Assembly (NCBI GenBank): GCA_020026435.1
Contig: JAHHQK010000040.1
Coordinates: 1-19,205 of the forward strand
Direction: 5' to 3'
Source: Alistipes sp.
GTDB lineage: Bacteria > Bacteroidota > Bacteroidia > Bacteroidales > Rikenellaceae
Length of the DNA stretch: 19,205 nucleotides
A model generated the notes under the pieces. The model made no database searches, was not told the DNA's origin, and saw only the letters and a program-made list of their open reading frames with translations. The stretch's first letter is position 1. Every line of letters starts with the position of its first letter. The position numbers and the translations under genes were made by a program. Below, in pieces: positions 1 through 6,990 of this stretch.

Positions 1-49
1 ACCGATAAGTTTTTACTGAGAAATAATGCGTGACACAGTTTATTTTACA

Positions 50-562
50 CTACCGTTGGGTATGGCTCATTTCTTGATTTAATACATTTACCATCAGGTA
101 TTCTTCCATTGTTTCTTTTATTATTCTGAATCCCAACTTTAGATACATATTGACGGCATAGTTGGATTTTTGCACCGAAAGTGATATGCGATTATATCCC
201 TTGCTTTTAAGCAATGCTCTCATCTCATTCATTAAATGACTTCCAATGCCTTTGTTGCGGTATTCTTTATATAAAGAAATGGCAAGAGAGGGAGTTTGAT
301 TGTCTATATGTCCGTAATCATCCATGATTCGTGTCCACACAGCACCTATTACTTCTCCGTCATAATCGGCAACCAAACAAAAGTCATCCTTTTTTGTTCC
401 AAAATACTCGATGTAGAGTTGCAATTCCGGCAGGTTTACTACTTCCCTTGAAGGAGGTTTCATTCCCTCCGGGATGAATATGGCCTCATAGAGAAAATTC
501 TTTAACAGGGGGACTTCATCCTGACGCAAGGGGCGGATAGTGTAATTTATTGTTTGATTCAT
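50..562 (-). CDS. GNAT-family N-acetyltransferase
   Basis: Predicted acetyl-CoA-dependent N-acetyltransferase of the GNAT superfamily; the substrate cannot be named. Counting from the ATG at 562 the protein has 170 residues. The acetyl-CoA binding motif A is clear: a beta strand (SLAISLY) runs into EYRNKGIGSHLMNEM, which carries the R-x-x-G-x-G/A phosphate-binding loop. The later stretch SVQKSNYAVNMYLKLGF matches motif B, with the usual asparagine and tyrosine followed by a GF strand. A GTG at 571 in the same frame would add three residues (MSS). I prefer the ATG, but no ribosome-binding site decides it. The gene is strikingly AT-rich (about 40% GC by eye) next to neighbours at about 60% or more, which suggests relatively recent acquisition. 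It stands alone, with no operon partner visible in the window. The family call is secure; the role is unknown. Confidence 0.9.
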   Translation of the reverse strand: MNQTINYTIRPLRQDEVPLLKNFLYEAIFIPEGMKPPSREVVNLPELQLYIEYFGTKKDDFCLVADYDGEVIGAVWTRIMDDYGHIDNQTPSLAISLYKEYRNKGIGSHLMNEMRALLKSKGYNRISLSVQKSNYAVNMYLKLGFRIIKETMEEYLMVNVLNQEMSHTQR

Positions 563-594
563 GCTGCTCACATTTTAATTTCAAACCTGTAAAT

Positions 595-609
595 GCAGGC
601 TTTGCCTGC
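595..609 (-). terminator. possible weak terminator hairpin after the aminotransferase operon
   Basis: A perfect 6-bp inverted repeat GCAGGC-TTT-GCCTGC lies about 70 bp past the stop of the aminotransferase gene. Read on the minus strand it is followed only by ATTTAC, so there is no proper U tract. It could end the cvpA-rsgA-trmH-aminotransferase transcript, but the evidence is thin. Confidence 0.3.
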
Positions 610-678
610 CGGGTTTCAGACCGTTTTGTTCGGCCCTTGCCGTAAGCCCGATTGCAATACCGATCGCCGCCCCAATCT

Positions 679-1875
679 TTATAACCTATCCAGACATCTC
701 CGGATCTTCTCGCTGCTGTCGCGAACCTCCTCTTCGGAGATGGTCAGCGGGGGCGAGATGCGGAATGCCGTGTCGCAGAAGAGGAACCAGTCGCTCATGA
801 TGCCTTCCTGGGCGAAAAGCTCCATCATTCGGAACATCTTCTCCGCAAAACCCAACTCCACGGCCAGCAGAAGTCCCGACCGCCGGATTTCGAGCACTTG
901 GGGATGATCCTTCAGGAGGGATTCATAAAGCGCACCCTTCTGTTCGACCTGCTCCACGACGTGATGCTCCGTGAGGTAGTTCAGCGCGGCCAAACCTGCG
1001 GCACAACATACGGGATGGCCGCCGAAGGTGGTGATATGACCCAGGACGGGATTGGTCTGAAGCGTGTCCATGATCTCGTGGGTCGAGGCGAAGGCTCCCA
1101 GGGGCATACCGCCGCCGAAGGCCTTGGCCAAACAGATGATGTCGGGGATGACCCCGTATTTGAGCGAGGCGAACATTTCGCCCGTGCGTCCCATGCCGGT
1201 CTGGATCTCGTCGAAGATGAGCAGTGCCCCCACCTCGTCGCAACGACGGCGCAGTGCCTCCAGATAACCCTCCTTCGGGGGGCGGACTCCCGCTTCTCCC
1301 TGTACCGGCTCGGTGATGACACAGGCCGTGCGCTCGGTGATCTGGTCCAGATCCTCAAACGAGTTGAACGAGATGGAGCGGATGTCGGGAATCAACGGTC
1401 GGAAGGCATTCTTCCACTCCTCGCCCTCGGGCGATCCCATCAGACACATGGCCCCGTGGGTCGAACCGTGATAGGCCCGGCGCATGGAGATGATCTCCGT
1501 GCGGTGGGTGTATCGCTTGGCCAATTTCAAGGCTCCCTCGACCGCCTCGGCACCCGAGTTGACGAAGTAGACACTCTCCAGCGATCCGGGGAGCAGCGCG
1601 GCGATTCGCGAGGCATACTCCACCTGGGGCGTCTCGACCAGCTCGCCATAAACCATCACATGCATGTAGCGTGCGGCCTGATCCTGCACGGCCTTCACCA
1701 CCTCGGGATTGGCGTGCCCCACGTTGCTCACCGAGACTCCCGCCACCAGGTCGTAGTAGCGTTTGCCCTCGGGGGTGTAGAAGAACGAACCTTCGGCACG
1801 CTCGACCTCCACCATCATCGGCGAGGGCGATGTCTGTGCCACATGAGCCAAAAACTGTTTGCGTAAGATATTCAT
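679..1875 (-). CDS. class III PLP-dependent aminotransferase (ornithine/acetylornithine aminotransferase-like)
   Basis: A 398-residue fold-type I aminotransferase that would move an amino group using pyridoxal phosphate in the cytoplasm. Class III landmarks appear in order: the phosphate-binding SGAEA at 107-111, the TEPVQGEAG segment with Glu189, the FDEIQTGMGRTG segment with Asp222 that contacts the cofactor nitrogen, and the Schiff-base lysine Lys251 in LAKAFGGGMPLGA. A GHITTFGGHPVCCAAG stretch follows at about 279-294, as in this family. Full length and all key residues suggest an active enzyme. It resembles acetylornithine, ornithine and 4-aminobutyrate aminotransferases, but no other arginine-pathway gene lies nearby, so I do not call it argD. 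It is the last gene of a minus-strand operon, starting 30 bp after trmH. The ATG at 1875 gives a normal N-terminus. Confidence 0.9.
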   Translation of the reverse strand: MNILRKQFLAHVAQTSPSPMMVEVERAEGSFFYTPEGKRYYDLVAGVSVSNVGHANPEVVKAVQDQAARYMHVMVYGELVETPQVEYASRIAALLPGSLESVYFVNSGAEAVEGALKLAKRYTHRTEIISMRRAYHGSTHGAMCLMGSPEGEEWKNAFRPLIPDIRSISFNSFEDLDQITERTACVITEPVQGEAGVRPPKEGYLEALRRRCDEVGALLIFDEIQTGMGRTGEMFASLKYGVIPDIICLAKAFGGGMPLGAFASTHEIMDTLQTNPVLGHITTFGGHPVCCAAGLAALNYLTEHHVVEQVEQKGALYESLLKDHPQVLEIRRSGLLLAVELGFAEKMFRMMELFAQEGIMSDWFLFCDTAFRISPPLTISEEEVRDSSEKIRRCLDRL

Positions 1876-1905
1876 GATATTCTGTAATGATACATTTCTC
1901 TTTTT

Positions 1906-2619
1906 TTATTCCTGCTCCTCCTTCGGCTCGGGCAGCGGGTCGCCCAGCTCGCGGTTGAGGATGGCGGCGGCGTTCTTCACGGAGGTGAACATCCACTCGT
2001 AGAGGGTTTCGAGCCGCTCCCCGTCGGAAAGCCGCCAATCCTCCACATCGCGGCGGATGCGCTGCGTGAGGGTGTAGATCAGAATCGCCGCCGAGGCCGA
2101 CACGTTGAGACTTTCGACCATGCCGCACATCGGGATGCGGAGGAACTCGTCGGCCGCCGCGATCACCTCGGGCGAGATGCCGGCGTGTTCCGTGCCGAAG
2201 ACTAGAGCGAATTTGCCGCGCGAGACATCGAATGTCTCGGGGGTGGTGTCCTCGCGGTGGGGCGTGGTGGCCACGATGCGGTAGCCCTGACGGCGCAGCT
2301 CGGTGAGGGCCTCCCCGGTGGTGGCGTGCCGCGAGACGTTGATCCAGCGGTCCGTGCCGCGCACCACCGACGCACTCGGCTCGAAACGGCACACCGACTC
2401 CACGGTATGCATGTCCTGCACCCCGAAGGCCTCGCAGTGGCGGATCAGAGCCGCGGCATTCTGTCCGTGGTACATATTTTCGGCCAATACGGTCATGTAG
2501 CGCGTGCGGCTGTCGAGCGTTGTCGACAGGATCGAGTGCCGTTCTTCGGTCATGAACTCCGCCAGAAGCTCTATGCGGCGACGGTACCAGTCGGGGGTTC
2601 TATTTTCGGTATTTTTCAT
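1906..2619 (-). CDS. trmH: TrmH-type tRNA (guanosine-18-2'-O)-methyltransferase
   Basis: A 237-residue SPOUT-class RNA methyltransferase that would use S-adenosylmethionine to 2'-O-methylate a tRNA ribose, most likely G18 in the D-loop. All three SpoU motifs are present. Motif 1 is around residues 53-66, with the catalytic-type Arg60 (NAAALIRHCEAFG). Motif 2 is at about 139-148 (LVFGTEHAGI). Motif 3 is at about 162-178 (IPMCGMVESLNVSASAA), with Asn172. The MVxSLNVS core and the overall length match E. coli TrmH (about 229 aa) better than TrmL or RlmB. The start codon at 2619 lies inside the 3' end of rsgA (20-bp overlap), implying translational coupling. Its C-terminal tail is acidic (PEPKEEQE). 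Family is certain; G18 specificity is inferred from similarity. Confidence 0.9.
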   Translation of the reverse strand: MKNTENRTPDWYRRRIELLAEFMTEERHSILSTTLDSRTRYMTVLAENMYHGQNAAALIRHCEAFGVQDMHTVESVCRFEPSASVVRGTDRWINVSRHATTGEALTELRRQGYRIVATTPHREDTTPETFDVSRGKFALVFGTEHAGISPEVIAAADEFLRIPMCGMVESLNVSASAAILIYTLTQRIRRDVEDWRLSDGERLETLYEWMFTSVKNAAAILNRELGDPLPEPKEEQE

Positions 2620-3520
2620 CTTCGTCGAGTATTTTCAGATAGCTCTCATAGCGGGCATAGGCGATCCGGCCCTCCTTGACGGCTTCGATCACGGCACAGC
2701 CCGGTTCGTGGGTGTGGGTGCAGTTGTAGAAGCGGCATCCCTCGGCTGCGCGCATCATTTCGGGGAAGTAGTGCCACAGCTCGTTGTCGTCGATGTCGAT
2801 CAGTCCGAATCCCTTGATGCCCGGGGTGTCGATCACGGCCCCTCCGCCCGAGAGTGGATACATCGTCGAGAAGGTGGTCGTGTGACGCCCCTTGTGGTGA
2901 CTCTCGGAGATCTCGCCCGTGCGGATGTCGAGCGTGGGGTCGATGGCCTTCACCAGGGTCGACTTGCCTACGCCCGAGTTGCCCGAAAGCAGGGTGATGT
3001 TGTCGGTGAGCAGTTCGCGTACGCGCTCCAGACCGATACCTTCCACCGAAGAGAGCTCCACCACCTCGTAGCCGATCCCTTCGTACACCGCGCGGAACTC
3101 TTCGATCGCTTCGCGTGGCTGGAGGTCGATCTTCGCGAGGAGGATCGTGACGGGGATCTTGTAGGCCTCGCACGTCACCAGGAAACGGTCGACAAACTCG
3201 ACGGGGGTCTCCGGCGAACGGAGTGTGACCATCAGCAGCGCACGGTCGATGTTGGCGGCGATGATGTGGGATTCGCGCGAGAGGTTTGAAGCTCGGCGGA
3301 TGACGTAGTTGCGGCGGGGAATGATGTCGAGGATGACATGGTCGCCGTTTTCGTCCATCTCGCAGCGCACTTCGTCGCCTACGACCACCGGGTTGGTCGA
3401 GCGTACGCCCTTCAGACGCAGGCGTCCGCGGATGCGGCAGGCGAGGATCTCGCCCTCGTGGAGAACGTCGTACCAGCTGCCCGTGGAGCGGATTACGACT
3501 CCTGTAAATTGTTTTCCCAT
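2600..3520 (-). CDS. rsgA: ribosome small-subunit-dependent GTPase A
   Basis: RsgA (YjeQ/YloQ) is a circularly permuted GTPase that checks late 30S subunit maturation. The 306-residue protein shows the whole architecture: an N-terminal OB fold (about residues 5-70), then G motifs in the permuted order G4 (AKID, 129-132), G1 P-loop (GNSGVGKST, 180-188), the HHKGRHTTT switch region (208-216) and G3 (DTPG, 231-234). A zinc-finger helix follows, with Cys262, Cys267, His269 and Cys275 in the C-x4-C-x-H-x5-C spacing of characterised RsgA. All catalytic and metal ligands are intact. It overlaps the upstream cvpA-like gene by 28 bp and the downstream trmH by 20 bp, so the three are probably cotranscribed and translationally coupled. 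The grouping of a ribosome-assembly GTPase with a tRNA methyltransferase fits a translation-apparatus operon. Confidence 0.97.
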   Translation of the reverse strand: MGKQFTGVVIRSTGSWYDVLHEGEILACRIRGRLRLKGVRSTNPVVVGDEVRCEMDENGDHVILDIIPRRNYVIRRASNLSRESHIIAANIDRALLMVTLRSPETPVEFVDRFLVTCEAYKIPVTILLAKIDLQPREAIEEFRAVYEGIGYEVVELSSVEGIGLERVRELLTDNITLLSGNSGVGKSTLVKAIDPTLDIRTGEISESHHKGRHTTTFSTMYPLSGGGAVIDTPGIKGFGLIDIDDNELWHYFPEMMRAAEGCRFYNCTHTHEPGCAVIEAVKEGRIAYARYESYLKILDEDEKYRK

Positions 3521-4044
3521 GGGAGGTTGTTTTTCAGTTGGTTAATCTTTTCCTCGGTGGAGGGTATCTCGCGCTCGATCCACTCGAAGAGCGGGAAGAG
3601 GGAGTTGACCAGCCCGATCATGGGTCGGTAGGAGACCGATTGGGCCAGGGTCTGTTCCTGCACGAAGGAGTATTTGCGGTTGAGGACGTCGAAGGTGGTC
3701 ATCAGCACGCTGAGCATCAGGGCGTATTTCAGCACCGAGACACAGACGCCGAGCAGGATGTCGGCCGTGCCCAGTCCCGCGAAGCGGAACACGCGGCGGA
3801 TGAACCTGCCCGCGAAGGCCACACCCAGGGTCACGCCCATCAGTATGATGGTGAATCCCGCAGGGGTGGAGAACTGGGGGTCGATTTTGAGCCATGCGCC
3901 CGTCTCGGCTCCCCATCTGATGGCGAGCCATACGGCGGCGGCAAGGCCCGCAAGGCTGCATATCTGCATGATGAAGCCCCTTCGCCAGCCGTTCCACACG
4001 GCGATGAAGAGTACCAGGCAGACAATGAGATCAATGGTATTCAA
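3493..4044 (-). CDS. CvpA-family integral membrane protein
   Basis: A 183-residue inner-membrane protein with about four hydrophobic segments: roughly residues 3-20, 26-43, 62-82 and 96-116. A soluble C-terminal tail follows. The opening NTIDLIVCLVLFIAVWNGWRRG and the WNGWRRGF loop are characteristic of the CvpA/colicin V production family. In E. coli, cvpA is linked to purF and to envelope or bile tolerance, but the molecular function is unsettled. The best start is a TTG at 4042-4044: there is no ATG in frame before residue 26, and an upstream extension has no start codon. A well-formed promoter (4072-4104) sits just ahead, leaving a leader of roughly 20 nt. It is the first gene of the operon that continues into rsgA, with a 28-bp overlap. 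Confidence 0.85.
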   Translation of the reverse strand: MNTIDLIVCLVLFIAVWNGWRRGFIMQICSLAGLAAAVWLAIRWGAETGAWLKIDPQFSTPAGFTIILMGVTLGVAFAGRFIRRVFRFAGLGTADILLGVCVSVLKYALMLSVLMTTFDVLNRKYSFVQEQTLAQSVSYRPMIGLVNSLFPLFEWIEREIPSTEEKINQLKNNLPWENNLQES

Positions 4045-4071
4045 TAAGGTCTTGTTTTTATGAATTTGAGT

Positions 4072-4104
4072 GTAAAGGTACGTTTTTTTTGAAGATAGCC
4101 CAAA
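4072..4104 (-). promoter_or_regulatory. Bacteroidetes-type promoter for the cvpA-like/rsgA/trmH operon
   Basis: Read on the minus strand, TTTG (4104-4101) is followed after exactly 20 nt by TACCTTTAC (4080-4072). This fits the Bacteroidetes sigma consensus of a -33 TTTG and a -7 TAnnTTTG with one mismatch in the -7 box. Transcription would begin near 4065, about 20 nt before the TTG start codon. Confidence 0.65.
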
Positions 4105-4272
4105 AAAAGCGTATTTCCTCCCGAAAAATCGGTGGTTCTCAATCCGTTCGGCATTTCCTCTGCCGGGCGGAGGCTGCTTTGCGGCGGGGAGCAGAGTCGG
4201 GGACGGGGTGCAAAAGGGAGAAACCGATCAAAATTATCGCCCCGGCAAAGAGCGTGTTCATGGGTTATTTTA

Positions 4273-4280
4273 TATCTTTG
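4273..4280 (+). promoter_or_regulatory. -7 promoter element for the GH2 gene
   Basis: TATCTTTG is a perfect match to the Bacteroidetes -7 box TAnnTTTG and lies 18 bp before the ATG at 4299. No good -33 TTTG is found 19-21 bp upstream, so this promoter may be weak or depend on an activator. Confidence 0.55.
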
Positions 4281-4298
4281 CAAAAAATTAAATGCCTT

Positions 4299-6302
4299 AT
4301 GAAACGAACGATATATGTCTTCCTGGCTCTGATCGCGACGCTGACGACAGTCCTTCCGTCAAAGGCCCGCGAGGTGATCTCCCTGAATGAGGGATGGCGT
4401 TTTTTCTTCCGTTACGAGAACTCCTCGGACGATGCCTGTTATGTCACCCTGCCTCATACCTGGAACGTAAACCCCCGCGACGAGAGCGGACTCTCGGAGC
4501 AGACGGGTAACTATATCAATGCCCTCTATATCCCCGACACGTGGAGCTCGAAGCGCATCTTCCTGAAGTGTTACGGTGTGCAGTCGTCGGCCGACCTGTT
4601 TGTCAACGGGTGCTTCATCGGCAACCACCGCGGAGCTGCCACGGCCTTCGCCTTCGAGATCACCGACCGGGTGCGTTTCGGCGAGGAGAACAAGATCCTC
4701 TTCATGGTGAGCAACGCCGCCCGCCCCGATCTGCTGCCCACCTCGTCGGATATGAATTTCTACGGAGGGATCTACCGCAATGTCGAACTCATCGTCACCG
4801 AAAAGACGGCCGTGTCGCCCCTCTACTTGGGTTCGACCGGTGTACTGGTACATCCGGAGAAGGTCTCGGCCGAGAAGTGCGAAGGTGAGGTCGAACTGCA
4901 TCTGTTGTCGAATCTGAGCAGTTGTGCCGTTAACCTTGCGATCCTGGATCGGGAGGGTCAGTGCGTCTATGCCCACCATCACAAGGTGAAGGTCGACGAC
5001 AAACCGCTGATGATCCCCTTCCGGGTCGAGGAGCCTGCTCTGTGGAGTCCCGAGGAGCGGAGTCTCTATACCGTCTCGGTGGCTTTGCACGACAACGACA
5101 GCGAGCAGTTGCTGGACAGTGTGGCTGTGCGTACGGGATTCCGTGCCCTGGAGCTTTCGGCATCGGGCGGATTCAGGATCAACGACCAGAGAATCGACAT
5201 GAAGGGCGTGTCGTTGTTCCACGACAATGTGGTCTCAGGAGGCATTATGACCCCCGAGGATATGGAGTGCGACCTGGAGGTGATCCGCGACCTGGGAGCC
5301 AACGCCATCCGTTCGGCCGTCATGCCCCATCCCCAACCCTTCTACGACCGTTGTGACGAGGAGGGATTGCTGGTGTGGGTCGATGTGCCGTTGCACCGCA
5401 CCTTCCTCAGTGACATGAGCTATATCCCCACTCCCCGTTTCGAGGAGAACGGCTTGGAGCAACTGCGCGAGATCGTGGCGCAGAACATCAACCATCCCTC
5501 GGTGGTGATGTGGGGCATCTTCTCGCGACTGTGGCAGAGGGGCGACGATCCGCTGGCCTATGTACGCCGTCTGAACCAGGAGGCCCATACGCTCGATGCG
5601 TCGCGTCCGACGGTGGCCGCAAGCGACCAGGACGGCGATCTGAACTTCGTCACCGACGGTGTGGTCTGGTTGCCGAACATGGGCTGGGAGCGGGGGCAGA
5701 CCCAGGATGTTAAGGTGTGGAGCCGGAATATGCGCAAGAACTGGGCCCATCTGGCTTCGGGTGTGGCCTACGGTGCGCCGGGTATGCCGGGCCATCGCAT
5801 CAATGCCGGAGCGGGGCTGGTGCAGACCAAATGGTTCCCCGAGGAGCGTCAGACGCGTTTCCACGAGGACTATGCCTCGATTCTCCACGGCGACAGCCTC
5901 TTTTGGGGTATGTGGATCAACAACCTGTTCGACTACGGATCGGCACGCCGTCCCTACGGCATCAACTGCGAGGGCATGGTGTCGATCGACCGTCGTGACA
6001 AGAAGGATATATACTACCTCTACCGTGCCCTGTGGAACCGCCGCGAGCCGACGCTGCATCTGACCGAGAAACGTCACGTGTTGCGCGACAGCGAGCCGCA
6101 GGTCTTCCACATCTACTCCTCGGAGGGTATGCCCTCGCTGGTGGTGGGGGCCGACTCGGTGGCCGTCAAGGAGTACGGGCCGTGCCAGTACTACACGGAT
6201 CCCGTGCCGCTCAAGATGGAGACGGTCGAGGTGAAGGTGGCGGCGGGAGCCCTGCGCGACAGTGTCACTTTGCGCGTAGGGATGCTGCCAAAGTCGAAAT
6301 AG
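4299..6302 (+). CDS. secreted glycoside hydrolase family 2-like protein lacking both catalytic glutamates
   Basis: A 667-residue protein with a clear signal peptide (residues 1-23, ending SKA). Its GH2 layout is an N-terminal sugar-binding jelly roll (about 25-170, with LPHTWN and FYGGIYRNV), an Ig-like domain (about 171-285), a TIM barrel (about 290-560) and a short C-terminal beta domain. Family landmarks are obvious: NHPSVVMWG, CDEEGLLVW, and a C-terminal barrel segment with FWGMWINNLFDYGSARR and YYLYRALWN. However, the acid/base site, normally WGxxNE, reads W405-G-I-F-S-R410. The nucleophile site, normally SEYGA or similar, reads G-V-A490-Y-G-A. The usual RGVNRH motif is also changed, to KGVSLF. 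The frame is intact and codon use matches its neighbours, so this looks like a maintained pseudoenzyme or a carbohydrate-binding protein rather than a decaying gene. The ATG at 4299 fits the signal peptide and the -7 box at 4273. Confidence 0.88.
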   Translation: MKRTIYVFLALIATLTTVLPSKAREVISLNEGWRFFFRYENSSDDACYVTLPHTWNVNPRDESGLSEQTGNYINALYIPDTWSSKRIFLKCYGVQSSADLFVNGCFIGNHRGAATAFAFEITDRVRFGEENKILFMVSNAARPDLLPTSSDMNFYGGIYRNVELIVTEKTAVSPLYLGSTGVLVHPEKVSAEKCEGEVELHLLSNLSSCAVNLAILDREGQCVYAHHHKVKVDDKPLMIPFRVEEPALWSPEERSLYTVSVALHDNDSEQLLDSVAVRTGFRALELSASGGFRINDQRIDMKGVSLFHDNVVSGGIMTPEDMECDLEVIRDLGANAIRSAVMPHPQPFYDRCDEEGLLVWVDVPLHRTFLSDMSYIPTPRFEENGLEQLREIVAQNINHPSVVMWGIFSRLWQRGDDPLAYVRRLNQEAHTLDASRPTVAASDQDGDLNFVTDGVVWLPNMGWERGQTQDVKVWSRNMRKNWAHLASGVAYGAPGMPGHRINAGAGLVQTKWFPEERQTRFHEDYASILHGDSLFWGMWINNLFDYGSARRPYGINCEGMVSIDRRDKKDIYYLYRALWNRREPTLHLTEKRHVLRDSEPQVFHIYSSEGMPSLVVGADSVAVKEYGPCQYYTDPVPLKMETVEVKVAAGALRDSVTLRVGMLPKSK

Positions 6303-6870
6303 ACTCGGGACCCTCGGCGAACAGCAGATCTATGAACGAGAGGTTGGACGCGAAGGGCTGACGGTCGGAAAAGACCTGGAAATAGGGTTCGGCAACAAAT
6401 GCCGAGCCCTCTTTTTGTTTGGGGCGGAGATCCAGGTCGCCGTCGGCGGCCGTGATGTAGTGGTCGCTCACCGCGGGCATGGTCACTCCCGCCGCCCGGC
6501 ACAGGCAACGGGTGATTTCGAGATTGTAGTCGATCAGGAACTTCCATTCGCGGCGGTAGAACGGCTCGATCAGTTCGGCATAGTAGTCGAAATAGGGCGA
6601 ACCCTTGTAGGAGGCCACTAATGCACCCCAATGCTGGTGTTGCCAGCGTTTGGAGTAGTCGAGTCTCATGTCGCACATGGGGGTGCGGGGACGGTTGGCG
6701 TTGCGCACCTGGGCACTCAGGTCCATCACCCCGTCGGGGGCGAGGATGCGGGTGCGGTTGCGCTCCGAGCGTTTGATGAAATGCTCGCCCAGGTCGATTG
6801 TGCAGTCGCCCGCCTTGGCGTAGGCGAACCACTCCACCGAGGGAAGGTAGGCCGAAGGTAAGATGATCAT
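6265..6870 (-). CDS. WbqC-family protein
   Basis: A 201-residue protein of the WbqC-like family. Its opening (MIILPSAYLPSVEWFAYAKA) and the HWGALVASYKGSPYFDYY segment at about residues 80-97 are typical. The family is common in Bacteroidetes; some members sit in O-antigen or glycan loci, but no reaction is established and none is claimed here. I chose the ATG at 6870 because related proteins begin with this IxxLPSAYLPxVEWF stretch. A longer reading from 6936 would place the start codon inside the loop of the predicted ispG terminator and add an uncharacteristic polar tail. The 3' end overlaps the convergent GH2 gene by 38 bp. No clear promoter box is visible upstream, so it may rely on read-through from ispG. 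Confidence 0.85.
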   Translation of the reverse strand: MIILPSAYLPSVEWFAYAKAGDCTIDLGEHFIKRSERNRTRILAPDGVMDLSAQVRNANRPRTPMCDMRLDYSKRWQHQHWGALVASYKGSPYFDYYAELIEPFYRREWKFLIDYNLEITRCLCRAAGVTMPAVSDHYITAADGDLDLRPKQKEGSAFVAEPYFQVFSDRQPFASNLSFIDLLFAEGPESISTLAASLRAK

Positions 6871-6921
6871 GATGAATGGGGTTGTTTGCAGGTTTGCTGT
6901 CTGATTACGGGGTGTGTGGCG

Positions 6922-6959
6922 AAAAAAGCCCCGCATCCGGTGGCTGCAAGGCTTGGGGC
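6922..6959 (-). terminator. probable rho-independent terminator of ispG
   Basis: On the minus strand, GCCCC (6959-6955) can pair with GGGGC (6932-6928) across a 22-nt loop, which holds a further GCA/TGC pairing. Six T residues follow at once (6927-6922). It sits about 30 bp after the ispG stop. The stem is short, so termination may be partial. Confidence 0.5.
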
Positions 6960-6990
6960 GGGTAAGGACGGCGGCGGAAGTCCCCGCGTC

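Noticed and set aside
582..592. AAACCTGTAAA shared with the recG-DUF3108 gap (near 10915-10925)
   Set aside because: A single 11-bp coincidence in AT-rich DNA with different contexts and no promoter spacing.
4089..4298. N-terminal extension of the GH2 gene upstream of 4299
   Set aside because: It would begin before the -7 box and bury the signal peptide; the ATG at 4299 gives a proper secretion signal.
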